DNA of 64,000 nucleotides from DATAOG01 sp963840925 (GCA_963840925.1 CAWJAY010000005.1:1-64000), one strand, 5' to 3'. Counted from the first letter of the stretch, positions 17,156 to 26,777 are shown. Translations and numbers: made by a program. Notes: generated from the letters alone by a model not told the origin.

Positions 17156-19127
17156 ATGGATGCGCCGGCTTCCCATCGCCTGGGGGCTCGCGTGCCCGGC
17201 GACCGGCCATGCCGGCCGATCACGCTGGACGCGAGCATCGCCGCGACGGGCCTCTCCACCAGCGGTGTTCGAGTTTGCCCGTTGTCCATCACCCGTCCGG
17301 TCCCTCACTCGCCTGAGCTGCAGGCTGCCCCTGTCGGCCTGTCCGACCTCAGGATCCTGCAGCGGGTGCTGAACATGGCGCTCCGCTACCGACGCGGCAT
17401 GGCGATCGCGATCGGCACCACGGTTGCGGCCGCGGTCTTCCAGCTGCTGATCCCGAGATATCTCGGCCGCGCCGTCGACAGCGCCCAGGGCCTGCTCGGC
17501 GCCGGCGGCGATCCGGCCGCTGCGCGCGGCGCGCTGTGGCAGGCGGCGGCCTTGCTGCTCGGCGCCGCCGTGCTGCGCGGCCTGTTCACGATGTGGCACA
17601 ACTACCAGGGCGAGGCGGTCGGGCAACAGATCGCCTACGACCTGCGCCTGGCCTATTACGCCCAGCTCCAGCGGCTGAGCTTCGGCTTTCACGACCGGAT
17701 GCACACCGGCGAGCTGATCACCCGCGGCATGCTCGACATCGAGGGCATCCGGACGGTCATCAATGCCGGCGTGATCCGGCTCGTGCTGAGCGCGATCCTG
17801 GTCGGGTTCGGGGCCGCCCTGCTGCTCGGTCGCGAGCCCGGGCTTGGCCTGATCGCGCTGAGCTTCGTCCCGTTCGCCGCCTGGCGTTCGGTGGTCGCGC
17901 GGTTGCGCCTGCGCGCAAGCTGGCTGGCGCTGCAGGAGAAGCTCGGCGTGCTGACCCGGGTCATGGAAGAGAACCTGGGCGGCATCCGGGTGGTCCGCGC
18001 CTTCGCCGCGCAACCTTACGAGCTCGCCAAGTTCGATGCCGTCTCGGACGATGCGCTCTCGCTCGCCGACCGCCGGACCGATCTGAGAGTGCGCAATGCC
18101 GCCGCGATGACCTACGCCTACTTCCTAGCCATGGGCCTCCTGCTCTGGGTCGGCGGCCACAAGGTCCTGGCCGGCCAGATCACGGTCGGCACGCTCGCCG
18201 AGTACCTGGCGTTCATGGCGATCCTGCAGATGCCGGTGCGCCAGCTCGGCATGATGGTCAACGCGTTCGCCCGGGCCGCGATGTCCGGCGCCCGGCTGTT
18301 CGAGATCCTCGACCGCGAGCCCGAGATCGCCGACCGGCCCGGGGCGCGCGATCTCGTCGTCAGCGACGCCGTGCTCCGCTTCGAGCACGTCGATTTCGCC
18401 TATCCGGGCGAGCGCCGCCAGCTCGCGACCCTGCACGACATCAGCTTCGAGGTCCGGGCCGGGCGGACGCTCGGCATCGTCGGGCCGCCGGGCAGCGGCA
18501 AGTCGACCATCGCCCATCTGATCCCGCGCTACTACGACGTCGGCGCCGGCCGGATCACGATCGACGGCCAGGACGTGCGCGAGGTCACGCTCGCCTCCTT
18601 GCGCCGGACCGTGAGCCTGGTCCAGCAGGACACGTTCCTGTTTACCGCCTCGATCGAGAACAACATCGCCTACGGCAACCCCTGGGCCGATCGCGAGCGG
18701 ATCGCGCAGTCCAGCGAGGTCGCGCGGCTGCACGACTACATCGCGGGCCTGCCCAGGCGCTACGAGACCCTGGTCGGCGAGCGCGGCGTCTCGCTCTCCG
18801 GCGGCCAGCGCCAGCGCCTGTCGATCGCCCGCAGCATCCTGCTGAGCCCGCCGATCCTGGTGTTCGACGATTTCGACCGCGGCGGTCGACGCCGCGACCG
18901 AGCAGAGCATCCGCGCGGCGCTCCGGAGCCAGACCGCGACCCGGGCAACGATCATCATCGCCCACCGCCTGGGCTCGCTGATGGACGCCGACGAGATCCT
19001 GTTTCTCGAACGGGGACGGATCGTCGAGCGCGGCAGCCACGCCGAGCTCCTCGCGCTCGGCGGCCGCTACGCCAGCCTCTACGCGCTCCAGAGCCTGGGC
19101 GGCGAGCCCGCGGAGGAGGCGCCATGA
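17156..19127 (+). pseudogene. ABC exporter half-transporter A, frameshifted near the Walker B
   Basis: An ABC type I exporter (six-helix membrane domain plus ATPase). Walker A (GPPGSGKST, about 18482) and signature (LSGGQRQR) are intact. After Walker B (ILVFDD) the frame breaks: one extra T in the TTT at 18871-18873 shifts translation, while the alternative frame continues correctly as STAAVDAATEQS through the H-loop (IIIAHRLGS) to a stop at 19127 that overlaps the next start. Repaired, it would end Asp-Asp instead of Asp-Glu at the catalytic site, the degenerate-site pattern of heterodimeric exporters. The frameshift may be real or a homopolymer sequencing error. The start is uncertain (17156, 17339 or 17375 fit). 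Confidence 0.75.
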
Positions 19128-21031
19128 GCGCCGCGCGCACCGGCCTGCGCCTCGGGCTGGGGCGGTCGGCGCCGCGCCCGCCGCGCGCGGTGGTCGGCTC
19201 CCAGATCAACACCGAGGAGCAGATCTTCGCGGCCTTCGACGGCCGGATCATCCGCCGGTTCTGGGCCTTCATCAGCCCCTATCGCCGCCGCCTCGTCCTG
19301 GCCGTGCTCGCGGTCCTGGCGTTCGCCGCGACCCAGGTCTCGATCCCGCTGATCCTGCGCATGGTCGTCGACCGGGCTCTGGTCGATGGCGCGCGCGAGG
19401 AGCGGCTGCTCACGCTCGCAGCGCTGGTCTTCGTTGGCGTCGTCAGCGTCAATTTCCTCGCCAACCTGGTCCAGGAGAGCCTGGTCGCGCGGATCGCCGA
19501 GCGGCTGCTGTTCGATCTGCGCCGCGCGATGTACGCCCACCTCCAGCGCGTCTCGCTGTCGTTCATGGACAGGACCGAGGTCGGGCGGCTGATGTCGCGC
19601 CTCCAGGGCGACGTCCACGCGCTCCAGGAGTTCCTCGAGACCTCGGTGTTCGCGATCGGCGACTTCGTGCTGCTGCTCGGCATCACGATCGTGCTGCTGG
19701 CGCTGGACTGGCGCCTCGGCCTGCTGACGCTCTCGGTGCTGCCGGTCCTGGTCATCGTGCGGATCATCTGGATCCCGCGCGCGCGGGCGGCTTTCGTGCG
19801 CGCCCGGATCACGAGCTCGACCCTGAATGGCGCGCTCGCCGAAGGCATCCATGGCGTACGCACGGTCCAGGGCATGGGTCGCGAGGCGGTCAATCTCCAA
19901 CTGTTCGAGGACAAGGTCGCCGACAATCTGGACGCTCAGCTACGCGGCACCTGGCTCGCCCAGATCATGGTCCCGATCGTCGACGCGCTGACCGGCGCCG
20001 CGATGGCGATCGTGGTCGTGGTCGGCGGCATCGCGGTGCAGGGCGACCGGCTGGACCTGGGCGTGATGGTCGCCTTCCTGTTCTACGTCCAGCGCTTCTT
20101 CGACCCGATCCGATCGCTGACCATGCAGTACAGCGTGATGCAGCGCGCGATGGCGTCTGGCCAACGGATCTTCGAGGTCCTGGACGTGCCGATCGCGATC
20201 CGGGATCGGCCGGGCGCGCTCGATCCGCCCAGAATCGACGGCGCGGTCGAGTTCAGGAGCGTGACGTTCGGCTACGTCCCGGGCATGCCGGTGCTGCGCG
20301 AGGTGAGCTTCCGGGTCGAGCCCGGCGAGACGGTGGCGCTGGTGGGCCCCACCGGCTCGGGCAAGACCAGCACGATGGCGCTGCTGCACCGCTTCTACGA
20401 CGTCGGGAGCGGCCAGATCCTGGTCGGCGGCCACGACGTGCGCGATCTCGCCCAGGCCGCGCTCGGCCGCCATATCGCGATGGTCCTGCAGGAGCCGTTC
20501 CTGTTCACCGGCACGGTGTTCGAGAACATCCGCTACGCAACCTTAGGCGCGAGCCCCGAGCAGGTGATCGAGGCCGCCAAGGCGGTCGGCGCCCACGACT
20601 TCATCACGCGGCTGCCCCAGGGCTACGAGACGCCGCTCGAGCAGCGCGGCGGCAATCTGTCGCAGGGCCAACGCCAGCTGGTGAGCTTCGCCCGCGCGCT
20701 GGTCGCGAACGCCAGGATCCTGGTCCTGGACGAGGCGACCGCAAGCGTCGACAGCTATACCGAGCGCCTGATCCAGGCGGCGCTCGCCCGGCTGCTGCAC
20801 GGCCGCACCGGGCTCGTGATCGCGCATCGCCTGGCGACCATCCGCAATGCCGACCGGATCATCGTGCTCCAGGACGGGCGCGTGGTCGAGACCGGCTCGC
20901 ACGACCAGCTGATGCGCGCCCGCGGCCTGTACGCCCAACTCTATCGCCTGAATTACGCTTCGTTCGACGACGTGCCCGAAGCCGCCGTTGCTACCCCGCC
21001 ATCAGGTCGATCAGCCGGCTCACGTCGCTGA
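19124..21031 (+). CDS. ABC exporter half-transporter B
   Basis: A 635-residue ABC type I exporter half with a membrane domain (about residues 45-340) and an ATPase domain with Walker A (GPTGSGKTS), signature LSQGQRQL, Walker B ILVLDEATASVD and H-loop VIAHRLAT. The catalytic Glu is present, so with partner A it would form a heterodimer having one competent ATP site. It starts within the stop of gene A (ATGA overlap), showing translational coupling. Substrate class (drug, lipid, peptide) cannot be told. Its last 41 bp overlap the convergent MmgE/PrpD gene. Confidence 0.92.
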   Translation: MSAARTGLRLGLGRSAPRPPRAVVGSQINTEEQIFAAFDGRIIRRFWAFISPYRRRLVLAVLAVLAFAATQVSIPLILRMVVDRALVDGAREERLLTLAALVFVGVVSVNFLANLVQESLVARIAERLLFDLRRAMYAHLQRVSLSFMDRTEVGRLMSRLQGDVHALQEFLETSVFAIGDFVLLLGITIVLLALDWRLGLLTLSVLPVLVIVRIIWIPRARAAFVRARITSSTLNGALAEGIHGVRTVQGMGREAVNLQLFEDKVADNLDAQLRGTWLAQIMVPIVDALTGAAMAIVVVVGGIAVQGDRLDLGVMVAFLFYVQRFFDPIRSLTMQYSVMQRAMASGQRIFEVLDVPIAIRDRPGALDPPRIDGAVEFRSVTFGYVPGMPVLREVSFRVEPGETVALVGPTGSGKTSTMALLHRFYDVGSGQILVGGHDVRDLAQAALGRHIAMVLQEPFLFTGTVFENIRYATLGASPEQVIEAAKAVGAHDFITRLPQGYETPLEQRGGNLSQGQRQLVSFARALVANARILVLDEATASVDSYTERLIQAALARLLHGRTGLVIAHRLATIRNADRIIVLQDGRVVETGSHDQLMRARGLYAQLYRLNYASFDDVPEAAVATPPSGRSAGSRR

Positions 21032-22352
21032 CCGCCTCGAGGTCGTCGACCAGAGCGATCAGCCGCTCGCCGGCTGCCGGCGGCAGAGGCGTCGCGCCGG
21101 CGAGCCAGTTGCGGCGGAACTTGGCGAGGTGCGCCCCGCGATCCAGCGGCCGGGCCGGGCTGCCGTAGACCTCGCTGACCCGGGTCTCGTGGACCGCCCC
21201 GCTCTCAAGGCGCAGCGCGACCTCGACCGGCCCGAGCGCGTTCGGATCAAGATTGCCGTCGGCCTCGACCACGACCCGCGCCGCGAGTGCCAGGCGGGCG
21301 GGTTCGGCGAGCGCTGCCGGCCTGAAGTCGTCGAGATCGACCCCACCGCCGAGCAGAGCGCAGGCGATCGCGTAAGGCGCGCTGAGGCGGGCCTGGTTCG
21401 GCGCCATGCCCGGGCCGGCCGGGCGCCCGACCAGGCGCGCGGTCAGCGGCGGCACGATGCAGCGGATCTCCGCCACGTCCGCGGCCTCGAAGCCGTACTG
21501 GCGCTGCAAGGCCAGCACCGCGTCGAGCACGCCATGGGTCGCCCGCCCGGTCGGAAACGGCTTTTGCGCCACTTCGGTGACCCGCCAGACCTTACCCAGG
21601 GCGCGCAGCACTGGCGCAAGGTCATGCTCGCCCTCGAACAGCTGGAAATAGCCGAACGGGCCCTCGAGCACCTGCTCGGGGCCGGCCAGGCCGTGGGCTG
21701 CGAGATCGCAGGCGACGATCGCGTTGCGCGCATTGAAGCCGACCTGGAGCGCCAGCAGCATCGAGCCCTCGGCGTGCGCCTGCATCGTGCCGGAGACCTG
21801 GCCCAGGACCGCGGCAAAGGCGTGGCTCAGCATCGCCCGATCGAAGCCCATCAGCTTGCCGACCGCGGCGGCGGCCGCGAACGCGCCGGCGGTTGCCGGC
21901 CGGAAGAACCGCAGCGGCGCCTTCGAGGCGATGCCAAGACCCGCGCCGACATCGACCCCGACCACGATTGCGGCGAGAAAATCCCGGCCCGAGACCCCGC
22001 CCGCGCGCTCGGCCTGCGCGCTGGCGGCGGCGAGCAGCACCGCCATCGGATGGACCACCGCCCGCTCGTGGACGCAGTCGAACTCGGAATTGTGGATCTG
22101 ATAGCCGTTGCAGAGCGCGGCCGCCGGCGCCGGCAGCCGCGTGAAGCCCTGCCCCCAGACCCGCGCGTCCGCCCCCTGCCCCCAGGCAGCGGCGCAGCGC
22201 GCGAGATCGGCCGCGAACGGCCCGGCGCTGCCGGCCACGCCGACGCCGAACAATTCCAGGATCAAAGTCTTGGCCGCAACGACCGCCGCGGCCGGCAGGT
22301 CACCATAGCCGGTGCCCACGACGTGCTCGGCAAACGCGGCGATCGCGTCCAT
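20991..22352 (-). CDS. MmgE/PrpD family protein
   Basis: A 453-residue member of the MmgE/PrpD family (2-methylcitrate dehydratase, cis-aconitate decarboxylase and relatives). It shows the typical all-helical N-terminal part (LELFGVGVAGS, NGYQIHNSEFDCVHERAVVHP) and the C-terminal lid domain (VAQKPFPTGRATHGVLDAV). The conserved Asp/His-rich loop around SEFDCVHE fits the active site. No methylcitrate genes are adjacent, so the substrate is open. A GTG at 22367 could be an alternative start. It is divergent from the CoA-transferase gene 54 bp away. Confidence 0.88.
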   Translation of the reverse strand: MDAIAAFAEHVVGTGYGDLPAAAVVAAKTLILELFGVGVAGSAGPFAADLARCAAAWGQGADARVWGQGFTRLPAPAAALCNGYQIHNSEFDCVHERAVVHPMAVLLAAASAQAERAGGVSGRDFLAAIVVGVDVGAGLGIASKAPLRFFRPATAGAFAAAAAVGKLMGFDRAMLSHAFAAVLGQVSGTMQAHAEGSMLLALQVGFNARNAIVACDLAAHGLAGPEQVLEGPFGYFQLFEGEHDLAPVLRALGKVWRVTEVAQKPFPTGRATHGVLDAVLALQRQYGFEAADVAEIRCIVPPLTARLVGRPAGPGMAPNQARLSAPYAIACALLGGGVDLDDFRPAALAEPARLALAARVVVEADGNLDPNALGPVEVALRLESGAVHETRVSEVYGSPARPLDRGAHLAKFRRNWLAGATPLPPAAGERLIALVDDLEAVSDVSRLIDLMAG

Positions 22353-22406
22353 GATCGGTTTTCCCACATTCCGATGGCGCCGGCTCTTCTAACATCGGAA
22401 AACCCG

Positions 22407-23645
22407 ATGCCGAAGACGATCACCGCCGACCGCCTGCCCGACCTGCTCCGCCCCGGCATGACGGTGTTCGTGCAGGGTGCCAGCGGCGAGCCGACGCCTT
22501 TGCTCGAAGCGCTCGCGGCGGCGCCGGCGGCGAGCGCTGGTGTCCACTACGTCGGCTGCCTGATTCCCGGGCTGAACCTGATCGATCCCGCCTCGTTCCA
22601 CCCCGACGCGCGTTTTACCGGTTTCTTCCTGTTCGGCGACATCGCCAGGTCCCATGCCGCCGGCCGGGTCCGCTTCCTGCCGCTGCACTACAGCGGCATC
22701 TGGCGGTATCTCGCGGCGCTGCCGGTCGATCTGGCGCTGATCCAGGTCACACCGCCGGACGAGCGCGGCCGATGCAGCCTCGGGGTCTCGGTCCATTTCG
22801 TGCCGGCGGTGCTGGCGCGCGCGAAGCTGGTCGTCGCCGAGATCAACCGATCGATGCCCCGGCCCCGCTCGAGCTGCGAACTTTCCTATGCGCGCCTCGA
22901 CTACGCGGTCGAGACCGAACGGCCGGTGCTGGAGGCGCCGGGAGCCACCCTGTCCGATGAGATCCGGAACATCGGGAACAACGTCGCGAGCCTGATCGAG
23001 GACGGCGACGTGATCCAGATCGGGATCGGCAAGGTGCCGGCAGCGGTGCTTGGCGCGCTCGCGGGTCGCCGCGACCTCGGCCTGCACAGCGGCCTGCTCG
23101 CCGACGGCGTCGCCGACCTTTACGCCGCCGGCCTGATGCGGCGGATGGTCTGCACCGCCGCGATCGGCACCCGCAAAATCTACGACTTCGCCAGGGCCTG
23201 CCCCGACCTCACCTTCGCCCCGGTCAGCCACACCCACGACCACGCGGTGCTCGCGGCGATTCCCAACTTCGTCGCGATCAACTCGGTGCTCTCGGTCGAC
23301 CTCACCGGCCAGGCCAACGCCGAGATGCTGGACGGCCGCCAGGTCAGCGGCACCGGCGGCCTTATGGACTTCGTCCGCGGCGCGCGCGCCTCGCCGGGCG
23401 GCCGCTCGATCCTCGCTCTCCCCTCGACCGCGGCCGGCGGCCAGCTCTCACGCATCGTTCCCAAGCTCGGCGAGCGCGACATCGTCAGCTGCCCGCGCGC
23501 GGACGCCGACATTGTGGTCACCGAGCACGGGGTGGCGAGGTTGCGGGACAAGTCGCTCGCCGAGCGGGCGGAGGCGCTGATCGGGGTCGCCGCGCCCGGC
23601 TTCCGGGAGGAGCTGGCGAGCGGGCGCGGCAGGTCGCCGAGGTAG
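22407..23645 (+). CDS. acetyl-CoA hydrolase / 4-hydroxybutyrate CoA-transferase family protein
   Basis: A 412-residue CoA-transferase of the ACH1/Cat2 type, moving CoA between acyl-CoA and a carboxylic acid. Recognisable segments are GMTVFVQGASGEPT near the N-terminus, IQIGIGKVPAAVLGAL, GLLADGVADLY, AINSVLSVDLTGQANAE and the C-terminal VTEHGVARLRDKSLAERAE. Its product or substrate may link to the neighbouring MmgE/PrpD and hydratase steps. The last ~370 bp are duplicated at 24596-24965. The ATG has a poor ribosome site, but upstream starts would overlap the divergent gene. Confidence 0.88.
   Translation: MPKTITADRLPDLLRPGMTVFVQGASGEPTPLLEALAAAPAASAGVHYVGCLIPGLNLIDPASFHPDARFTGFFLFGDIARSHAAGRVRFLPLHYSGIWRYLAALPVDLALIQVTPPDERGRCSLGVSVHFVPAVLARAKLVVAEINRSMPRPRSSCELSYARLDYAVETERPVLEAPGATLSDEIRNIGNNVASLIEDGDVIQIGIGKVPAAVLGALAGRRDLGLHSGLLADGVADLYAAGLMRRMVCTAAIGTRKIYDFARACPDLTFAPVSHTHDHAVLAAIPNFVAINSVLSVDLTGQANAEMLDGRQVSGTGGLMDFVRGARASPGGRSILALPSTAAGGQLSRIVPKLGERDIVSCPRADADIVVTEHGVARLRDKSLAERAEALIGVAAPGFREELASGRGRSPR
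23271..23640 (+). repeat. direct repeat copy 1 (3' end of CoA-transferase)
   Basis: About 370 bp that recur at 24596-24965 with roughly 92-93 percent identity by hand alignment. Most differences are at third codon positions, with a few clustered replacements near VTEHG. Confidence 0.85.
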
Positions 23646-23730
23646 CGTCGTGTGCGCCGTCATCCCGGCCTCCTGCTCCCCTGCATCCCGATGATCTGGT
23701 CGATCCGGCACGGCGGGGCTCGAGGCCTGA

Positions 23731-24090
23731 CTAGCGGCCGCTTCCGGCTTCGAGGTCGCGCACCATGGCCTCGACGGCGGCCCGGAGGGGCGCGAGATCC
23801 CGGGTCACGATCTGCCACACGCGCGGGTCCTTCACCCGGGGATAATCGTGGCGCAGCACATTGCCGAGACCGGCGACGGCCCGCCAGGGGATGCCCTTGT
23901 GCTCGGCTTTGAGGCCCGAAGGAATGTGGCGCGACGCTTCGGAAACCCGCTCGAGATTGCGCTCCACGGCGTCGCGTGTCACCCAGTCGGCCGCGTAGTC
24001 GTCGAACGTCTTGCCTGCGGTCAGGGTTTCGATCCTGGCGATGGCGTCGAGCACATGCCGGAGGCGGTCGGCGACCGGCGCTCGCGCCAT
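23731..24090 (-). CDS. HEPN-domain toxin (HepT-like, DUF86)
   Basis: A 119-residue all-helical DUF86/HepT protein. HEPN toxins are RNases using an Arg-polar-x4-6-His motif; here the region reads WRAVAGLGNVLRHDYPRV, with Asn, His and Tyr of the motif kept and Gly at the usual Arg position, a variant also seen in this subfamily. In HepT/MntA systems the Tyr is the residue modified by the antitoxin. Its ATG shares its A with the stop of the upstream MNT gene, so the pair is co-translated. Both lie inside the block flanked by the CoA-transferase repeats. Confidence 0.85.
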   Translation of the reverse strand: MARAPVADRLRHVLDAIARIETLTAGKTFDDYAADWVTRDAVERNLERVSEASRHIPSGLKAEHKGIPWRAVAGLGNVLRHDYPRVKDPRVWQIVTRDLAPLRAAVEAMVRDLEAGSGR

Positions 24091-24434
24091 CAGAACACGT
24101 CGATCAGATCGTCCCTGATCGTCTCCCACAGGCGTGGCAGAACGTCCTCGCGGATCACGACATCGGTCTCGCGCCCGAGCAGCTCGCACAGCTCCGCCCG
24201 CACCTCGGCGAGGTCGAGCAGCGAGAACCTCCGCGCCGGCGGCACGCTGACCAGCACGTCGACATCACTTCTTCGAGCGGCATCGCCGCGCGCCAGGGAA
24301 CCGAACAGCCAGAGCCGCGCGACGCCGAGCGCGCGCAGCTCGGCCTCGTGCGCGCGCAGGATGCGCAGCACCCGCTCGCGCTCGGCGAGCGCCACGGGGG
24401 CGAGGGTCGGGGGCTTGGTGGCCATGGGGAGCAT
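24090..24434 (-). CDS. MNT-domain antitoxin (MntA-like nucleotidyltransferase)
   Basis: A 114-residue minimal nucleotidyltransferase. The catalytic pattern GSLARGDAARRSDVDVLV matches GSx10DxD. In type VII toxin-antitoxin systems MntA transfers AMP groups onto the HepT toxin and silences it. The gene precedes and overlaps the HEPN gene by one base. ATG 24425 is an equally possible start three codons in. No clear promoter is visible in the 160 bp upstream, which run into the duplicated CoA-transferase fragment. Confidence 0.87.
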   Translation of the reverse strand: MLPMATKPPTLAPVALAERERVLRILRAHEAELRALGVARLWLFGSLARGDAARRSDVDVLVSVPPARRFSLLDLAEVRAELCELLGRETDVVIREDVLPRLWETIRDDLIDVF

Positions 24435-24593
24435 GGTGCCACAGGCGGACGGGCGGCGTCGAGGTGGGGGGATTCGGCTCGACGACCTGCGCCTGCGGTG
24501 CGAGCCTGCGGTCGAATTGCTTCAGGCCCTCGAAGACCGCGGTCTGAGGCATCAGCGGCATCGGCACCCCATTAGATGTCTTCTTAACCTCCT

Positions 24594-24994
24594 TTGTCGC
24601 GATCAACTCGGTGCTCTCGGTCGACCTCACCGGCCAGGCCAACGCCGAGATGCTGGCCGGCCGCCAGGTCAGCGGCACCGGCGGCCTTCTGGACTTCGTC
24701 CGCGGCGCGCGCGCGTCGCCCGGCGGCCGCTCGATCCTCGCCCTCCCCTCGACCGCGGCCGGCGGCCAGCTCTCGCGCATCGTTCCCAAGCTCGGCGAGT
24801 GCCACATCGTGAGCTGCCCGCGGGCGGATGCCGACATCGTGGTCACCGAGCACGGCATCGCGCGCCTGCGCGACAAATCGCTGGCCGAGCGGGCGGAGGC
24901 GCTAATCGGGGTGGCCGCGCCCGGCTTTCGGGAGGAGCTGGCGGACGGGCGGGGCGCCAGGTCATCGGGGATCGGAATAGGGTCCACACCCTGA
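24594..24994 (+). pseudogene. CoA-transferase 3' fragment (second copy)
   Basis: The frame encodes the last 120 or so residues of an ACH1-type CoA-transferase (NSVLSVDLTGQANAEML to VAAPGFREELADG), nearly identical to the gene at 22407-23645, and then runs 10 residues into unrelated sequence. It lacks the first two thirds, the CoA-binding part and any start region. It is either what is left of a tandem paralogue or the product of a segmental duplication linked to arrival of the MNT/HEPN pair. Confidence 0.85.
24596..24965 (+). repeat. direct repeat copy 2 (CoA-transferase fragment)
   Basis: Second copy of the ~370-bp repeat at 23271-23640; the offset is 1325 bp throughout most of the alignment. 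Together they bracket the MNT/HEPN pair. Confidence 0.85.
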
Positions 24995-25365
24995 GGCGGT
25001 TCCTGTTCGGGGAGTTGCGGCAGGACGTCGAGCGGAGAACCAACCGGGTCAAAAGCTGACATTCAAACGATCCTCTGAGGATCGTCTCTGGCGCCCATCA
25101 CACCCCCTTGTGCAGGTGGGGCCAGATCCAGCGCTTACCGTTGAGGGGCGCCCAACTCTCGTCGGCCGTCGATCCCGGAGGCGGGCGTCGGCCGAGCCGC
25201 TGGTCGCATAGCCGACCACCCGGCGCGACCAGGTTCGAGGACGGCGGCCAGATAGCGTCCGACCCGGTGATAGCGAGAGGAGGACCCGCCCCGCCAAAGC
25301 GTTAATTGCTGGAACAACCTCCAATTGCTTGCTAGGGTTGTGCTTAGTGTAAATGAGGCGCAGGT
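24995..25365. other. gene-poor stretch between duplicated fragment and next truncated gene
   Basis: About 370 bp with no convincing gene. It contains a 19-bp palindrome (25067-25085) and, on the minus strand, short frames with no recognisable domain. It may hold remnants of a mobile element, but I could not identify one. Confidence 0.5.
25067..25085. repeat. 19-bp perfect inverted repeat
   Basis: ACGATCCTC and GAGGATCGT are separated by a single T. It is too tight a loop for a good RNA hairpin, so an operator or a mobile-element end is likelier than a terminator. Confidence 0.6.
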
Positions 25366-25527
25366 ATGGCGGAAATCTTGAAGGGGCTTGCCAGCGGCGA
25401 CGCGTTGAAGCCGCTAGCTTCGGTACGAGCCCAATCGATTGATGTAAAAACCATTGCTGCGGGCTCAGCGGACAGCCTGGCGTTGAAGCTGGCGGCAGAG
25501 GAAGCCGACGGATGGCGAGTGCTTAAG
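25366..25527 (+). pseudogene. 5' remnant of an unidentified gene
   Basis: A good ATG with a GAGG-type site opens a frame whose first 54 residues look genuine (MAEILKGLASGDALKPL; later AEEADGWRVLKR) and whose base composition is less GC-rich than around it. At about 25527 it runs into the antisense of the rhodanese gene and the sequence stops being protein-like. The EADGWRVLKR segment faintly recalls N-termini of DGQHR-domain proteins from restriction and modification loci; this is a weak inference. It marks a deletion joint with the truncated rhodanese gene. Confidence 0.45.
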
Positions 25528-26777
25528 CGCCGCACCCGCCGGGCGCCCGGCACATGGCCGGCGCGAAACGCGCGGCTGTCGGCGAGGTCGAGGACCTGGA
25601 CCTCGCGGCCGGCCGCGAGGCGAGCCAACCTTGGGGAATCGAGCAGCCGATCGCTCGGGGTCGCCTCGAGCCCCAGGACCTCGACCGGCTCGGGGCCGCT
25701 CTCGAGCTCCGCGCCGAGCCCGCCGGTCAGCACGTGCACCGCCCAGCGACCGATCTGGCCAAGCCAGGATGCGGTCATCGTCGCGCGCACGCCGTCGTCG
25801 TCGACCAGCACGACCCGGGCACCGTGGGTCGCGAGCCAGCTGTCGGTCGCCTGGACCAGCTGGCCGCCCGGCGTGCACAGCGCGCCCGGCAGGTGGCCCG
25901 CCTGGTACTCCTCGGGGGAGCGGACGTCGCAGAGGTAGAGCGTCCGCGTCTGCGCTTCGGCCTGCCAGCGGCCAAGCGTGGCGCGATCGATCGCCGGCAC
26001 CCCGTACCGTTTTCCGACACGCGCGGCCGCCTGCGTGGCCCAGGCGCGGCCGGCCGGGCTCAGTCGCGGCGGCAGCCGCATCTGGCCGTGCTCCAGCGGA
26101 TGGCCCGCGAGCGTCCAGCCCATCGTGCCGTTCTCGAGCGCCACGACCCGGTTGGCAACGCCGGCGTTGATCAGCGACTGGGCGCCGATGATGCTGCGGG
26201 TCCGGCCGGCGCAGTTCACGACCACCAGCGTGCTCGGATCGGGGGCGAGGTCGCGGACCCGGTGGACCAGCTCGGCCCCGGGCACGTCGATGCCGCCCGG
26301 GATGCACATGCGCCGGTATTCCTCGAGCGGCCGGCTGTCGAGGACCACGAGGTCGGTGCCGGCGGCACGCAGGCGGGCCAGCTCGTCGGCGCCGATGTGG
26401 GGTGTGCCGCAGACCGCCTCGACGTGCTCGCCGAACGCCTTGCTCGGCACATAGACGCCCTCGAACAGCTGGTAGCCGGCCGCGCGCCAGGCGCCGACGC
26501 CGCCCTCGAGGACGGCGGATCGGCGTAGCCGAAGTGCCCGAGCATCGCCGCGGCGCGCAGCGCGGCGCCATCGCCCTCGTCACAGAGCACGATCGGCGCG
26601 GTCCGCCGCGGCACCAGGCGCGGCAGGTCGATCTCGAGGCGCTCGAGCGGCGCGTTGCTGGCGAGCAGGATGTGGCCGCGGGCAAAGGCGCCGGCCGGCC
26701 GGACGTCGAGCAGCGCGAACTCGCCCTCGTTCGCCCGCAGCCTCATCGTACAGCGCGGGCGCGACCCGCGGCGTCAT
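25528..26777 (-). pseudogene. multi-domain rhodanese (thiosulfate sulfurtransferase), two frameshifts and 3' truncation
   Basis: A protein of four tandem rhodanese-like domains, which move sulfane sulfur. The start at 26777 overlaps the stop of the thiol dioxygenase gene (ATGA). One extra G near 26741 and one missing base near 26516 break the frame; the correct text moves from MTPRVAPALYDE to LRANEGEFALLDVRP and then to GTPHIGADELARL. Active-site cysteines are seen in VLCDEG, VVNCAGRTRS and a third domain (YLCDVRSPEEY). The fourth domain stops at FRAGHVPGARR (about 25530), cut by the joint with the neighbouring gene fragment. Frameshifts might be sequencing errors; the truncation is not. Confidence 0.8.

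Noticed and set aside
17072..21031. A single 1319-residue double ABC transporter
   Set aside because: The fusion exists only because a one-base insertion shifts half A into a scrambled tail; the true end of A overlaps the start of B in another frame.
24265..25062. 265-codon minus-strand frame covering the MNT gene start and the CoA-transferase fragment
   Set aside because: It is antisense to the duplicated fragment and out of frame with the MNT gene; no protein features.
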